From Methyloligella solikamskensis (lineage in GTDB: Bacteria > Pseudomonadota > Alphaproteobacteria > Rhizobiales > Methyloligellaceae), in contig NZ_JBHTJO010000001.1 of assembly GCF_042676065.1 (NCBI RefSeq), positions 1,674,001 to 1,738,000 on the forward strand: a stretch of DNA of 64,000 nt, written 5' to 3'. The position numbers were made by a program, and so were the translations under genes. How positions within the stretch are numbered: position 1 is the first letter of the stretch; each line of letters opens with the position of its first letter. This document shows positions 49,484 to 59,176 of this stretch, one piece after another. Under the pieces are notes generated by a model. The model ran no database searches and had not been told where the DNA came from. It saw nothing but the letters and a program-made list of their open reading frames with translations.

Positions 49484-50869
49484 ATGGACACCGTCCTGGA
49501 CGAACAGAATCTCGTGCGCAACGAGGAGGGCGATTTTCGCTCCGAGTTCCTGCATGCCGTGGAAGCGGCGCTGGAAGCGGAGGATATCGCTGAGGTTCGT
49601 TCGCTTACCGGCGACCTCCATGAGGGCGACCTTGCGGACCTTCTGGAGCTTCTGAAGCCGGAAGAGCGCGACCAGCTCATCACCCAGCTGGGGCACGAGT
49701 TCAATCCGGCTGCCTTGAGCGAGCTAGACGAGGGCGTGCGCGACCAGCTTTTGGCGACGTTGCCGGCCGAAGTCGTGGCCGATGCGCTGCAGCAGCTCGA
49801 CACGGACGACGCGGTCTATCTGCTGGAAGATCTGGCGGAGGAGGATCGCAACGCGATCCTCGACCAGCTGCCGCGGCTCGATCAGCTCACCCTGAAGAAG
49901 AGCCTGGAATACCCGGAAGACTCCGCCGGCCGCATCATGCGCACCGAGGTCATCTCGGTGCCGCCCTTCTGGTCCGTGGGCCAGACCATCGATTTCATGC
50001 GCGAATCGGAAGATCTGCCGGACCGCTTCGACGAGATCTTCGTGGTCGATCCGGCCTTCCACCTGATCGGCAGCGTCGCGCTGAACCGGCTGTTGCGGTC
50101 CAAGCGCCACGTCAATATCGAGGACATCACCGATCACGACCTACGCCCGATCCAGGCGGAGTCCGACCAGGAGGACGTGGCCCGGGAATTCGAGCGCTAC
50201 AATCTCTCCTCGGCGCCCGTGGTGGACCAGGACAACCGGCTGATTGGCGTGATCACAGCCGACGACGTGGTCGAGGTCGTCCAGGAAGAGGCGGAGGAGG
50301 ATATCCTGCGCCTGGCTGGTGTCTCCTCTAATACGGGCATGTCCGACAGCGTCTGGGGCACCACGCGTCAGCGCTTCGCGTGGCTTCTGGTGAATCTCGC
50401 AACCGCGATCCTCGCCTCCTATGTCATTAGCCTGTTCGACGCGACCATTGAGCAGATGGTGGCGCTCGCCGTGCTGATGCCCATCGTCGCCTCCATGGGC
50501 GGCAATGCAGGCACCCAGACCATGACCGTGGCGGTCCGGGCGCTGGCCACCCGGGATCTCGGCCGGGTAAACGCATTCCGCGTGATCGGCCGCGAGACGG
50601 CGGTGGGGCTCCTGAACGGGCTGCTCTTCGCTATCTTGATGGCGCTGGTGACCTATTTCTGGTTCGGCCGAACCGATCTCGGGGTGATCATCGCGCTCGC
50701 CATGATCGTCAATCTGGTGGTCGCCGGGCTCGCCGGCATTCTCGTGCCGTTAGGCCTCAACGAGCTCGGCGTCGATCCCGCCATCACCTCGGGTGTCTTC
50801 GTCACCACCGTCACCGACGTGGTCGGCTTCTTCGCATTCCTCGGCCTCGCGGCGCTCTGGCTCCTTTAG
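49484..50869 (+). CDS. mgtE: Magnesium transporter MgtE
   Basis: 461 codons. It has an N-terminal superhelical domain (about 15-135), a pair of CBS domains (about 150-275, with EIFVVDPAFHLIGSVALNRLL and SAPVVDQDNRLIGVITADDVV) that sense cytosolic Mg2+, and five membrane helices. GGNAGTQTMTVAVRALATRD is the conserved pore segment. The start follows TCGGAAAGGCG. The 266-base upstream region after tRNA-Leu contains two GC hairpins (CCGGCA / TGCCGG at 49395-49411, and one overlapping 49435-49460); an M-box-type leader cannot be confirmed by eye. Confidence 0.96.
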   Translation: MDTVLDEQNLVRNEEGDFRSEFLHAVEAALEAEDIAEVRSLTGDLHEGDLADLLELLKPEERDQLITQLGHEFNPAALSELDEGVRDQLLATLPAEVVADALQQLDTDDAVYLLEDLAEEDRNAILDQLPRLDQLTLKKSLEYPEDSAGRIMRTEVISVPPFWSVGQTIDFMRESEDLPDRFDEIFVVDPAFHLIGSVALNRLLRSKRHVNIEDITDHDLRPIQAESDQEDVAREFERYNLSSAPVVDQDNRLIGVITADDVVEVVQEEAEEDILRLAGVSSNTGMSDSVWGTTRQRFAWLLVNLATAILASYVISLFDATIEQMVALAVLMPIVASMGGNAGTQTMTVAVRALATRDLGRVNAFRVIGRETAVGLLNGLLFAILMALVTYFWFGRTDLGVIIALAMIVNLVVAGLAGILVPLGLNELGVDPAITSGVFVTTVTDVVGFFAFLGLAALWLL

Positions 50870-50931
50870 CCCGAACGAGGCATCATCCGTACTCTGACGT
50901 TTTGATTCTAGATTTCGGAGAGCGGAGACCT

Positions 50932-51771
50932 ATGTCGATTGACGAGCGGAGCTGTGTAGAGGCCAACGGTGCATCCATTCCGGTGCTGGGATTCGGAACC
51001 TGGCAGCTCGAAGGCCAGGAGTGCGTCGAGGCCGTGAAGACGGCGCTGGCTTGCGGGTACCGTCATATCGACACCGCTCAGGTCTACGATAACGAGTCGG
51101 ATGTTGGCGCAGGTCTCGCCGAATCGGGCGTGGCGCGGGACGAGGCCTTCGTCACCACCAAGGTCTGGATGGACCAGATGGAGGAGGCGCGGCTGCAGGG
51201 CTCCGTGGAGCTCAGCCTGAAGCGGCTCGGTCTCGATCATGTCGACCTGCTCCTGATCCACTGGCCGAACCCGGATGTGCCGTTGAAGGAGACCATGGCG
51301 GCGCTGTCGGAGGTGAAGCGCTTCGGCATGACGCACCATATCGGGATCAGCAATTTCCCTGTCGCGCTGATGGAAGAGGCGATCGCGCTGGCCTCGGAAC
51401 CCCTGGTGACCAACCAGGTCGAGTATCACCCGCGCCTCAATCAGAATGTCGTTCTGGATGCCTGCCGCCGGGCTGGGCTCGCGCTCACCGCCTATTCGCC
51501 GCTCGGGCGTGGCGAGCTGCTCTCCAATCCGGTGCTGACGGAAATCGCCGACGGCCATGGCAAGGCGCCGGCCCAGGTGATTCTGCGCTGGCTGATCCAG
51601 CAGGAGGGCGTGGTGGCGATCCCGCGCTCGGGCAACCCTGCTCATATCGAAAGCAATTTCGACGTTTTCGATTTCGCCCTGAGCGACGACGAGATGGCGC
51701 GCATCTTCGCGCTGGCCCAACCCGACGGGCGGATGACCGATCCCGACTGGGCGCCCCAGTGGGACGGGTAG
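50932..51771 (+). CDS. Aldo/keto reductase
   Basis: 279 codons from the ATG at 50932 behind GGAGAGCGGAGACC. It is an NADPH-dependent reductase with the AKR TIM-barrel order: DTAQVYDNESDVGAGL (catalytic Tyr), VTTKVWMDQ (Lys), LLLIHWPNPDVP (His), and IPRSGNPAHIESNFDVFDF for cofactor binding. It most resembles the AKR5 group that reduces 2,5-diketo-D-gluconate, but substrate use in this organism is unknown. YdcF-like DUF218 follows. Confidence 0.94.
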   Translation: MSIDERSCVEANGASIPVLGFGTWQLEGQECVEAVKTALACGYRHIDTAQVYDNESDVGAGLAESGVARDEAFVTTKVWMDQMEEARLQGSVELSLKRLGLDHVDLLLIHWPNPDVPLKETMAALSEVKRFGMTHHIGISNFPVALMEEAIALASEPLVTNQVEYHPRLNQNVVLDACRRAGLALTAYSPLGRGELLSNPVLTEIADGHGKAPAQVILRWLIQQEGVVAIPRSGNPAHIESNFDVFDFALSDDEMARIFALAQPDGRMTDPDWAPQWDG

Positions 51772-51849
51772 CGCGCGGAGCATGCGTCCCGCCTCCAAGG
51801 CTGCTATGAGTGGCCGGTTTCGTCCGCTGCGCATCGGTCTGGTTGAGGG

Positions 51850-52740
51850 ATGTTCTTCTATCTCGCGAAGCTTCTGTGGTTCTTCCTGCAGCCATCCTGT
51901 CTGATCGCCTTCCTGCTTCTGCTGGGAACGGTCATGGTCTGGACCTACTGGGCACGGTGGGGCAGGCGGATCGTGGCGCTGGCGGCCTTCCTGCTGCTCG
52001 TGGTCGGGCTTTCGCCGCTGGGCAACTGGCTGGTGCTGCCTTTGGAGGACCGCTTCCCACGCACCGATCTTGAGGAGGGGCCTGCACCCACGGGCTTTAT
52101 CGTGCTGGGCGGGGCGGAGCAGCGCTATATCGGCGAAGGGCGCGACGCGCCCACCCTGAATGAGGCGGGCGACCGGATCGTCGAGGCAGGGATGCTGGCG
52201 CATCGGTTCCCGGACTCTCTGGTGGCGATCTCCGGCGGCGATGCAGGCATGCTCTACCCTTCCGGCAGCGAGGCGCTCGGTACGGCGACCATCCTGGCCG
52301 AGTTGGGGATCAGCCAGGACCGGCTTGTGCTGGAGGATCAGTCGCGGGACACCTACGAGAACGCAAAGCTCACCAAGGCCGAGCTCGAAAAGCGGGAGCT
52401 TCTGGGGCCGGACGATCGCTGGGTGCTGATCACCTCGGCCGCCCATATGCCGCGTGCCATGGGGTGCTTCCGCCAGGCCGGGTTCGACGTTGAGCCCTGG
52501 CCGGTGGATTACCGCACCCGCGGGCCGGAGGATGCCTGGCGGCCTTTCGACAAGGTCTCCGAAGGCTTGCGGCGAGTCGACATGGCGACCCGGGAATGGG
52601 TTGGGCTGCTGGCCTATTGGATGACCGGGCGGACCGATGCGCTCTTCCCGGCTCCGGAGCAGCCGATCGATTCGACGGAGGTGCCAGAGCCCGAATCAGG
52701 GCCTCAGGAGGATGGCGAGCCGCTAACGGACGCCGCCTAA
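51850..52740 (+). CDS. YdcF/DUF218 family inner-membrane protein
   Basis: 296 codons. Two N-terminal membrane helices (about 8-35 and 40-60) precede the DUF218 fold: TGFIVLGGAEQRY, then GGDAGMLYPSGSEALGTATIL, DQSRDTYENAKLTKAE and ITSAAHMPRAMGCFRQAGFDVEPWP, all characteristic. Members (for example ElyC and SanA relatives) affect the envelope or peptidoglycan precursor pool, but the molecular activity is not settled. A Pro/Glu-rich tail follows. It starts 78 bases after the AKR gene. Confidence 0.9.
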   Translation: MFFYLAKLLWFFLQPSCLIAFLLLLGTVMVWTYWARWGRRIVALAAFLLLVVGLSPLGNWLVLPLEDRFPRTDLEEGPAPTGFIVLGGAEQRYIGEGRDAPTLNEAGDRIVEAGMLAHRFPDSLVAISGGDAGMLYPSGSEALGTATILAELGISQDRLVLEDQSRDTYENAKLTKAELEKRELLGPDDRWVLITSAAHMPRAMGCFRQAGFDVEPWPVDYRTRGPEDAWRPFDKVSEGLRRVDMATREWVGLLAYWMTGRTDALFPAPEQPIDSTEVPEPESGPQEDGEPLTDAA

Positions 52741-52815
52741 GCCTCCAGAAAAACGGGGAAAACCGTGTGAGGTGCCTTATTGCACGCCGCTTCAGACCGC
52801 TAGTCTCGGGCGTCC

Positions 52816-53256
52816 ATGGCACTGCATCTCCTCAAGCTCTGCGTCGGAATCGACAGCCTGCAGCACTTGCGTGACTGGCAGGAGAAGCGGCTCGCTCAGC
52901 ATCGCGCGGCGGGACGGCCGGCGGAGCTGATCCACCGCACCACCCAGACGCCCCGGCGGCGCGACGAAATCCTCGATGGCGGCTCGCTCTATTGGGTCAT
53001 CAAGGGGGTGGTGCTGGCGCGGCAGCCGATCGTCGATCTGAGGCCAGGCACCTGGGATGACGGGCGGACCTGCTGCAGCATCGTCATGAGCCCGGAGTTG
53101 ATCGCGACCCGAGCCCAGCCGCGCCGGGCCTTTCAGGGCTGGCGCTATCTGACGGACGAGGATGCGCCGGCGGATCTCCTGCAAGGAGATGGGCTTTCGG
53201 ATATTCCCCAGGAGATGGTGCGCGATCTGAGAGAGCTCTGCCTGATCGGCGGGTAG
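52816..53256 (+). CDS. DUF1489 family protein
   Basis: 146 codons. It matches the alphaproteobacterial DUF1489 family: MALHLLKLCVGIDSLQHLRDWQ, then RRRDEILDGGSLYWVIKGVVLARQPIVDLRP and RRAFQGWRYLTDEDAPADL. No catalytic motif or export signal is apparent, and the function is unknown. It lies after the YdcF-like gene with a 75-base gap. Its stop is three bases from that of panC, which runs the other way. Confidence 0.88.
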   Translation: MALHLLKLCVGIDSLQHLRDWQEKRLAQHRAAGRPAELIHRTTQTPRRRDEILDGGSLYWVIKGVVLARQPIVDLRPGTWDDGRTCCSIVMSPELIATRAQPRRAFQGWRYLTDEDAPADLLQGDGLSDIPQEMVRDLRELCLIGG

Positions 53257-53259
53257 GCG

Positions 53260-54162
53260 CTACTCCGCTTCCGATTTCCGATTCCGGCGCGACCGGGTTC
53301 TCTGCTTCGGCCTCACGGCGATATTGTCGATCAGCCGCGTCTTGCCGAGAAACGCCGCGACGAGCGCTCTCGCAGGCCCCTCCACAACGCCCGTTATGGT
53401 CTGCAGCCGTTCCGGATCGACCACTTCCAGATAATCGACCTTGAAGCCGGCCGATTCGAGCCTGAAAGAGCTCGCCGCGGTGGCATCCTCCACGGGACGG
53501 CCTTCGGCGAGGTCGGAGGCCATGTCCTGTAGGGTGCGCTGGAGGAGGGGAGCGAGCTCCCGCTGACGCTTCGTCAGGTAGGCGTTGCGGGAGGACAGGG
53601 CGAGGCCGTCCTCCTCGCGTTTGATGGGGGCGCCGACGATCTCCGCCGGAATGTCGAGATCGGCCACCATGCGCTTGATGGTGAGGAGCTGCTGATAGTC
53701 CTTCTCGCCGAAAACCGCGATATCGGGCGCGCATTGCAGCAGGAACTTGGCGACGATGGTGCAAACGCCGTCGAAATGGCCGGGGCGGGAAGCGCCGCAA
53801 AGCCCGTCCGTCAGCCCCTTCACATGGATGCGGGTGGCGAAGCCGGGGGCGAACATCTGCTTGGCATCGGGGATATAGGCAACGTCCACGCCGGCTTCCG
53901 TGAGCTTGGCGAGATCGCCTTTTTCGTCCCTGGGATAGGCGTCGAAATCCTCGCCCTCGCCGAACTGGGTCGGATTGACGAAGATAGAGACGATGATCTT
54001 CTCAGCGCCCTCGTCCTTCGCCTTCGCGATAAGGGAAAGATGGCCCTCATGGAGCGCGCCCATGGTGGGCACGAGGGCGATCTTGTGTCCCTCGCTCCGC
54101 CACTGGGCGACGCGGCGGCTGATGCCGTTCACGGTCCTGATTGTGCTGATTGCCGGTGCCAT
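53260..54162 (-). CDS. panC: Pantothenate synthetase
   Basis: 300 codons. It joins pantoate and beta-alanine to pantothenate, a step toward coenzyme A. The ATP-binding HIGH-like segment is PTMGALHEGHLSLI, and FVNPTQF, GEKDYQQLLTIKRMV and SSRNAYLT are the other conserved blocks. The C-terminus has an Arg/Lys-rich extension (PKQRTRSRRNRKSEAE). panB or panD are not in the window. The upstream region faces putA divergently. Confidence 0.96.
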   Translation of the reverse strand: MAPAISTIRTVNGISRRVAQWRSEGHKIALVPTMGALHEGHLSLIAKAKDEGAEKIIVSIFVNPTQFGEGEDFDAYPRDEKGDLAKLTEAGVDVAYIPDAKQMFAPGFATRIHVKGLTDGLCGASRPGHFDGVCTIVAKFLLQCAPDIAVFGEKDYQQLLTIKRMVADLDIPAEIVGAPIKREEDGLALSSRNAYLTKRQRELAPLLQRTLQDMASDLAEGRPVEDATAASSFRLESAGFKVDYLEVVDPERLQTITGVVEGPARALVAAFLGKTRLIDNIAVRPKQRTRSRRNRKSEAE

Positions 54163-54319
54163 GAGCCGGTGCTTCCCCGATTGAAACCGCGGACGATAGC
54201 GCTTTCGCCTCCGAAGGCAAGATGGCGGGGACGGGTTCCAGGACGTACCGTCAACGCAGAGCGGGAAAAGGCGAAAACGCTAGAGTCGCTTTAACGCCTG
54301 TAGAGACTAAGATCGGGGC

Positions 54320-57300
54320 ATGAGCGGCCATGAATGGCGTCGACGAGGCGAAATGAGCAGCGTGCAGGCGGACGAGGACGCAAGGGCCAAGATCCCGCCG
54401 CGAGACGGAATCGCGGCGCTGCTTCTGGCCGACGAAGACCGGCTGGTCGAGGAGCTGATCGATCAGGCCCGCTTCAGCGAGCCGGAGCGGCGGCAGATCG
54501 AGCGGGTGGCCCGTGATCTGGTCCAGGCGGCGCGGGCCGGGCGGCAGACTTATGGCGGCGTCGATTCCTTCCTGCATGAATACGGGCTTCTCACGGAAGA
54601 GGGGGTGCTGCTTCTCTGCCTGGCGGAGGCGCTACTGCGAATCCCGGACAAGGCGACCGCGGACCGGCTCATCGCCGGCACCATCTCGGCCGGGGACTGG
54701 GCCAAGCATCTCGGCCATTCGCCGTCTCTCTTCGTGAATGCCTCGACCTGGGGGTTGATGCTCACGGGGCGGGTGCTCAACTGGGGCACCAGCAACGGCA
54801 ACGAAATCTCCAAGCGTCTCCAGCGGCTCGTCTCGCGGACCGGCGAAGGCGTGATCCGGGAGTCGCTCCGTCACGCCATGCGCATCCTGGGCGGTCAATT
54901 CGTGCTCGGCGAGACCATCGAGGAGGCGATTCGGAACGGCAAGGACGCGGCGGGCCGCGGCTATCGCTTCTCCTACGACATGCTTGGCGAGGCGGCACGG
55001 AGCGAGGACGATGCCCAGCGCTATTTGCAGCGCTACGCCCATGCCATCGAAGCGATTGCCGCCGATCAGGGCGAGCCGGCCAAACGGGATGGGGAGACGC
55101 TGCATCAGCGTTCCGGCCTGTCCATCAAGCTCTCGGCGCTCCATCCGCGTTATGAACCGTCGCAAGCCGCCCGGATGCAGGCGGAGCTGTTGCCGCGCCT
55201 GAAGCGGCTGGCGGTCGCCATGCGGGAGGCCTATCTGCCGCTTACCATCGATGCGGAGGAGGCGGACCGGCTGGATCTCAGCCTTTCGCTCCTGCAGCCG
55301 CTGTTCGAGGATCCGGATCTCGCGGGATGGGATGGGCTCGGCCTCGCAATCCAAGGCTATTCCAAGCGCGTGCTGCCGCTGATCGCCTGGCTGGCGGCCG
55401 TGGCGCGGGCGACCGGACGACGAATTCCGATGAGGTTGGTGAAGGGCGCCTATTGGGATTCGGAGATCAAATGGGCGCAAGTCGCCGGCCTCTCCAGCTA
55501 TCCAGTCTTCACCCGCAAGGTGAACACGGATGTCTCCTATCTGGCCGCGACCCGGGCGCTGATGGAGCGGCCCGACTGCTTCTTTCCCCAATTCGCCACC
55601 CACAACGCCCATACGATCGCTGCGGTGCACCGGCTGGGCGAGGGGGCGGACTACGAGTTTCAGCGGCTCTTCGGGATGGGGGAGCCGGTCCACGAGGCGG
55701 TGATCTCGCCCGACAAGCTAGGCCGGCCCTGCCGCATCTATGCGCCGGTGGGCGGCCATAGCGATCTTCTGGCCTATCTGGTGCGGCGGCTGCTGGAGAA
55801 CGGCGCCAACACCTCCTTCGTGAACCGGCTGGCGGATGACGAGGCGCCCATCGCGGCGATCATCGCCGATCCGGTGGAGAACGCGGAGGCTAACGAGCCG
55901 AAGGCCAATCCGCGCATTCCGCTTCCCGGTGAGATCTTCGCGCCGCGGAAGAATGCCGAAGGCCTGCCGCTCTGGGACAACACGACCCGCGAGCCTCTGA
56001 TCGATGACATGCGCGATGTGCTGCAGGAGGGTGGGTTCGTGGCTGGGCCGATCGTCTCTGGCAAACTGATCGCGCGGGGCGAGCCTTATGCGATCACCTC
56101 TCCCCATGACCGGCAGATCGAGATCGGCCAGTGCAGAAATTCCGATAGCGACGCAGTCGAGGCGGCGCTGGATGCGGCGCAAGCGGCAGCACCGGACTGG
56201 GACCGGCGTGGTGGCGAGGAGCGTGCCGCCATCCTGGAGAAGGCGGCAGACCTGATGGAAGCGGATCGCCCGGCCATGATGGCGCTTTTGGTGCGCGAGG
56301 CCGGCAAGACGCTTGAGAACGCCCAGAGCGATTTGCGGGAGGCGGTGGACCATCTGCGCTACGCCGCTTCACAGGCGCGGGAGAACTTCGGGACGCCGAA
56401 GCGGCTGCCCGGACCGACGGGCGAGGAGAACCTGCTATCCCTGCATCGTCGGGGCGTGTTCGCCTGCATCTCTCCGTGGAATTTCCCGCTCGCCATCTTC
56501 TCTGCTCAGATCGGTGCGGCGCTCGCAGCCGGAAATGCCGTTGTGGCGAAACCGGCGGAGCAGACACCGTTGATCGCCGCCCGGGCCGTGCGGCTGATCC
56601 ATGAGGCCGGCGTTCCGGTCGACATTCTTCATCTGCTGCCGGGGCCGGGCGAGGTCGTCGGTCAGGCGCTGGTGAAAGATGCGCGCGTGAACGGCGTCGC
56701 CTTCACCGGCGGCACGGACACCGGCATTGCGATCAATAGGGACATTGCGGCCCGGGAAGGGCCCGTCGTGCCGCTGATCGCCGAGATGGGCGGGCTTAAC
56801 GCCATGATCGTCGATTCGTCGGCGCTGCCTGAGCAGGTGGTGGATGACGTGATCACGTCCGCCTTCGACAGCGCCGGTCAGCGCTGCTCGGCGCTGCGGG
56901 CGCTGTTTCTCCAGGAGGAGGTGGCCGACCGTATTCTGGAGATGCTCACCGGCGCAGTGCGGGAGCTCTCAATCGGCGATCCCCTCGACTATTCGACCGA
57001 TGTGGGGCCGGTGATCGATCCCCAGGCGAAGCTGGCGCTTCAGGCCCATAAAGTGCGCATGCGGGCGGAAGCCACGGAGGTTCTCGATCTGCCGCTTCCC
57101 GACGATTTGAAGTCCGGCACCTATGTCAGTCCGGCGATCTATGAGATCGGATCGCTGTCGGAGCTGAAGGCGGAGGTGTTCGGGCCGATCCTCCATGTGG
57201 TCCGCTATCCCAGCGACGGGCTCGCGGCGGTCTGCGACCAGATCAATGCCAGCGGCTTCGGTCTGACCCTGGGGCTGCATTCCCGGGTGGAGCAGGCGGC

Positions 57301-57529
57301 CGAATACGTTGCCGCCCATGCGCGCGTGGGCAATTTCTATGTGAACCGAAACCAGATCGGCGCGGTGGTCGGCGCCCAGCCTTTCGGCGGCGAAGGCTTA
57401 TCGGGCACGGGGCCGAAGGCGGGCGGGCCCAACTATCTGGAGCGTTTTGCCACCGAGCGGGTCGTGACGGTGAATACGACCGCCTCTGGCGGGAATGCCA
57501 AGCTGCTGGCCGCCACGGACGAGGAATGA
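54320..57529 (+). CDS. putA: Bifunctional proline dehydrogenase / 1-pyrroline-5-carboxylate dehydrogenase
   Basis: 1069 codons from the ATG at 54320; an in-frame ATG at 54353, behind GAGG, is an alternative start. It oxidises proline to glutamate in two linked steps. The FAD-binding proline dehydrogenase barrel is in the first half (about 90-460, including RLVKGAYWDSEIKWAQVAG), and the NAD-dependent aldehyde dehydrogenase in the second, with catalytic Cys856 in SAGQRCSALR and the Glu in EMGGLNAMIV. No ribbon-helix-helix DNA-binding domain is present at the N-terminus, so it is the two-function type without repressor activity. Confidence 0.96.
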   Translation: MSGHEWRRRGEMSSVQADEDARAKIPPRDGIAALLLADEDRLVEELIDQARFSEPERRQIERVARDLVQAARAGRQTYGGVDSFLHEYGLLTEEGVLLLCLAEALLRIPDKATADRLIAGTISAGDWAKHLGHSPSLFVNASTWGLMLTGRVLNWGTSNGNEISKRLQRLVSRTGEGVIRESLRHAMRILGGQFVLGETIEEAIRNGKDAAGRGYRFSYDMLGEAARSEDDAQRYLQRYAHAIEAIAADQGEPAKRDGETLHQRSGLSIKLSALHPRYEPSQAARMQAELLPRLKRLAVAMREAYLPLTIDAEEADRLDLSLSLLQPLFEDPDLAGWDGLGLAIQGYSKRVLPLIAWLAAVARATGRRIPMRLVKGAYWDSEIKWAQVAGLSSYPVFTRKVNTDVSYLAATRALMERPDCFFPQFATHNAHTIAAVHRLGEGADYEFQRLFGMGEPVHEAVISPDKLGRPCRIYAPVGGHSDLLAYLVRRLLENGANTSFVNRLADDEAPIAAIIADPVENAEANEPKANPRIPLPGEIFAPRKNAEGLPLWDNTTREPLIDDMRDVLQEGGFVAGPIVSGKLIARGEPYAITSPHDRQIEIGQCRNSDSDAVEAALDAAQAAAPDWDRRGGEERAAILEKAADLMEADRPAMMALLVREAGKTLENAQSDLREAVDHLRYAASQARENFGTPKRLPGPTGEENLLSLHRRGVFACISPWNFPLAIFSAQIGAALAAGNAVVAKPAEQTPLIAARAVRLIHEAGVPVDILHLLPGPGEVVGQALVKDARVNGVAFTGGTDTGIAINRDIAAREGPVVPLIAEMGGLNAMIVDSSALPEQVVDDVITSAFDSAGQRCSALRALFLQEEVADRILEMLTGAVRELSIGDPLDYSTDVGPVIDPQAKLALQAHKVRMRAEATEVLDLPLPDDLKSGTYVSPAIYEIGSLSELKAEVFGPILHVVRYPSDGLAAVCDQINASGFGLTLGLHSRVEQAAEYVAAHARVGNFYVNRNQIGAVVGAQPFGGEGLSGTGPKAGGPNYLERFATERVVTVNTTASGGNAKLLAATDEE

Positions 57530-57631
57530 GGCCGGGAAATTACCAATGAGGCCGCCATTGCCGGAATCGCAATGAGTTTCCATCTATAAGGGCGGTTCTT
57601 CCCGATACGTTCGCCAGGACAAGGAGCTTTG

Positions 57632-58354
57632 ATGGCGAAATCGATGCGTCCGACGACGGACGATGCGAAAGATATTGAGGAGCAGCGCTCCAGCGATGAG
57701 GATGTTGCGGCTTTTTTGAAGCGCACCCAGTCGGTGGCGCCCCATGCGGGCGACGGCCGGCTGATCTTCGCCATGGATGCGACCATGAGCCGTCAGCCGA
57801 CTTGGGATATGGCGCTGCAGCTTCAGGGCGATATGTTCGCCGCCGTCGACGAGATTGGCGGGCTCGACGTGCAACTCATCTATTTTCGGGGCTTCGGCGA
57901 GTGCCGGGCGAGCAAATGGGTGAACGATGCGAGCGCGCTGGCCCGTGTGATGAGCCAGGTGTCGTGCCGCGGCGGGTACACCCAGATCGGAAAGGTGCTG
58001 ACACACGCCAAGCGTGAGACGGGAAAGCAGAAGGTCAATGCCGTGGTCTATGTGGGCGATTGCATGGAGGAGAGCATCGACGCGCTTTGTCAGAAGGCCG
58101 GCGAGCTTGGGCTACTCGGCGTTCCCGTGTTCCTGTTTCAGGAAGGGCGCGAGCCCCGGGCGCAAGTCGCCTTCAAGGAGATCGCCCGGCTGACCAAGGG
58201 CGCCTATTGCCCGTTCGATGCGGGCGCCGCTCACCAGCTTCGGGCACTTCTGAAAGCGGTGGCGGTTTATGCCAGCGGTGGCCGCAAGGCGCTGCAATCC
58301 TTCAGCGCCCGCGAAGGCGGCGCGGCCACGCAGCTTCTTGAGCAGATGGGCTGA
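57632..58354 (+). CDS. VWA-like protein paired with a J-domain gene
   Basis: 240 codons from the ATG at 57632, five bases beyond AAGGAG; a TTG one codon earlier is rejected. The fold appears VWA-like: GRLIFAMDATMSRQPTWDMA carries a DxTxS-type variant of the metal motif, then a beta-alpha pattern (VQLIYFRGFGECRASKW; AVVYVGDCMEESIDALCQKAGEL; VPVFLFQEGREPRAQVAFKEI). No signal peptide. It lies nine bases before the membrane J-protein gene; this pairing recurs in alphaproteobacteria as far as I recall. Function unknown. Confidence 0.8.
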   Translation: MAKSMRPTTDDAKDIEEQRSSDEDVAAFLKRTQSVAPHAGDGRLIFAMDATMSRQPTWDMALQLQGDMFAAVDEIGGLDVQLIYFRGFGECRASKWVNDASALARVMSQVSCRGGYTQIGKVLTHAKRETGKQKVNAVVYVGDCMEESIDALCQKAGELGLLGVPVFLFQEGREPRAQVAFKEIARLTKGAYCPFDAGAAHQLRALLKAVAVYASGGRKALQSFSAREGGAATQLLEQMG

Positions 58355-58363
58355 CCGATCGAC

Positions 58364-59155
58364 ATGTACGCGTTTCTTCTCGGGCTTGCCGTCTTCCTGC
58401 TCATCATGTTCGGCCTTCGCTATTTGGCGACCGCCGATACCAGCAAGCTTGCCCGCACGATCCGCAAATACAGCTGGATCGCGCTGTTCATCCTGGCCGG
58501 GCTCTTCATCATTCCGGGTCTTCTGATTCTCGCCATTCCGCTCGCCATCGTCGGCTACATGATGCTGCGGCGGCAGGGGATCCGCTTCCGTACCTTCGGC
58601 GGCGGGCCGTTCGGGCCTGGCGGCATGGGCGGTCTCGGCGGCGGCTACGGTCAGCGCCAGCGTCGTGCGGGCGGACAGAAATCCTTCGTGCGCACGGCCA
58701 ATCTGGAGATGGAGCTCGATCACGGAACGGGCCGTGTGGACGGGCGGGTGGTCGCCGGCAAGTTTGCCGGACGCGCTCTCTCTGATCTTCAGATGAACGA
58801 GCTGCAAGAGCTTGTTGCCGAGCTGCAGCAGGGCGATCCCCAGGAAGCGGCGCTGATCGAGGCTTATCTGAACCAGCGCTCGCCAGGCTGGCAGGATGGC
58901 GCCGGCGCGGGCTCAGGCTATGCAGGCTTCGGCAACGGGGCCGGCGGGGCAGGGCAGCGTCGCAGAAGTGGTTCCGGCGGCATGAGCATCGATGAGGCCT
59001 ATGAGGTGCTCGGCGTCGCCCGCTCGGCGACCGTGGCGGAGATCCGCAGCGCCCATCGCACCCTGATGAAGAAGGTGCACCCGGATCAGGGCGGCTCCAC
59101 CTATCTGGCGGCGCGGATCAACGAGGCCAAGGAAGTGCTCCTCAGCGTCCGCTGA
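58364..59155 (+). CDS. Membrane-anchored J-domain protein
   Basis: 263 codons. Two N-terminal membrane helices (about 3-20 and 40-66) precede a Gly-rich cytosolic linker and a C-terminal J domain (about 208-263) with His-Pro-Asp at 239-241 (KKVHPDQGG) that would stimulate an Hsp70. The layout is like the TIM14/Pam18 type: membrane anchor first, J domain last. It lies just after the VWA-like gene, so both may act on the same client or complex. Partner DnaK is not in the window. Confidence 0.9.
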   Translation: MYAFLLGLAVFLLIMFGLRYLATADTSKLARTIRKYSWIALFILAGLFIIPGLLILAIPLAIVGYMMLRRQGIRFRTFGGGPFGPGGMGGLGGGYGQRQRRAGGQKSFVRTANLEMELDHGTGRVDGRVVAGKFAGRALSDLQMNELQELVAELQQGDPQEAALIEAYLNQRSPGWQDGAGAGSGYAGFGNGAGGAGQRRRSGSGGMSIDEAYEVLGVARSATVAEIRSAHRTLMKKVHPDQGGSTYLAARINEAKEVLLSVR

Positions 59156-59176
59156 TCCGCGACAGCCGATATGGCG

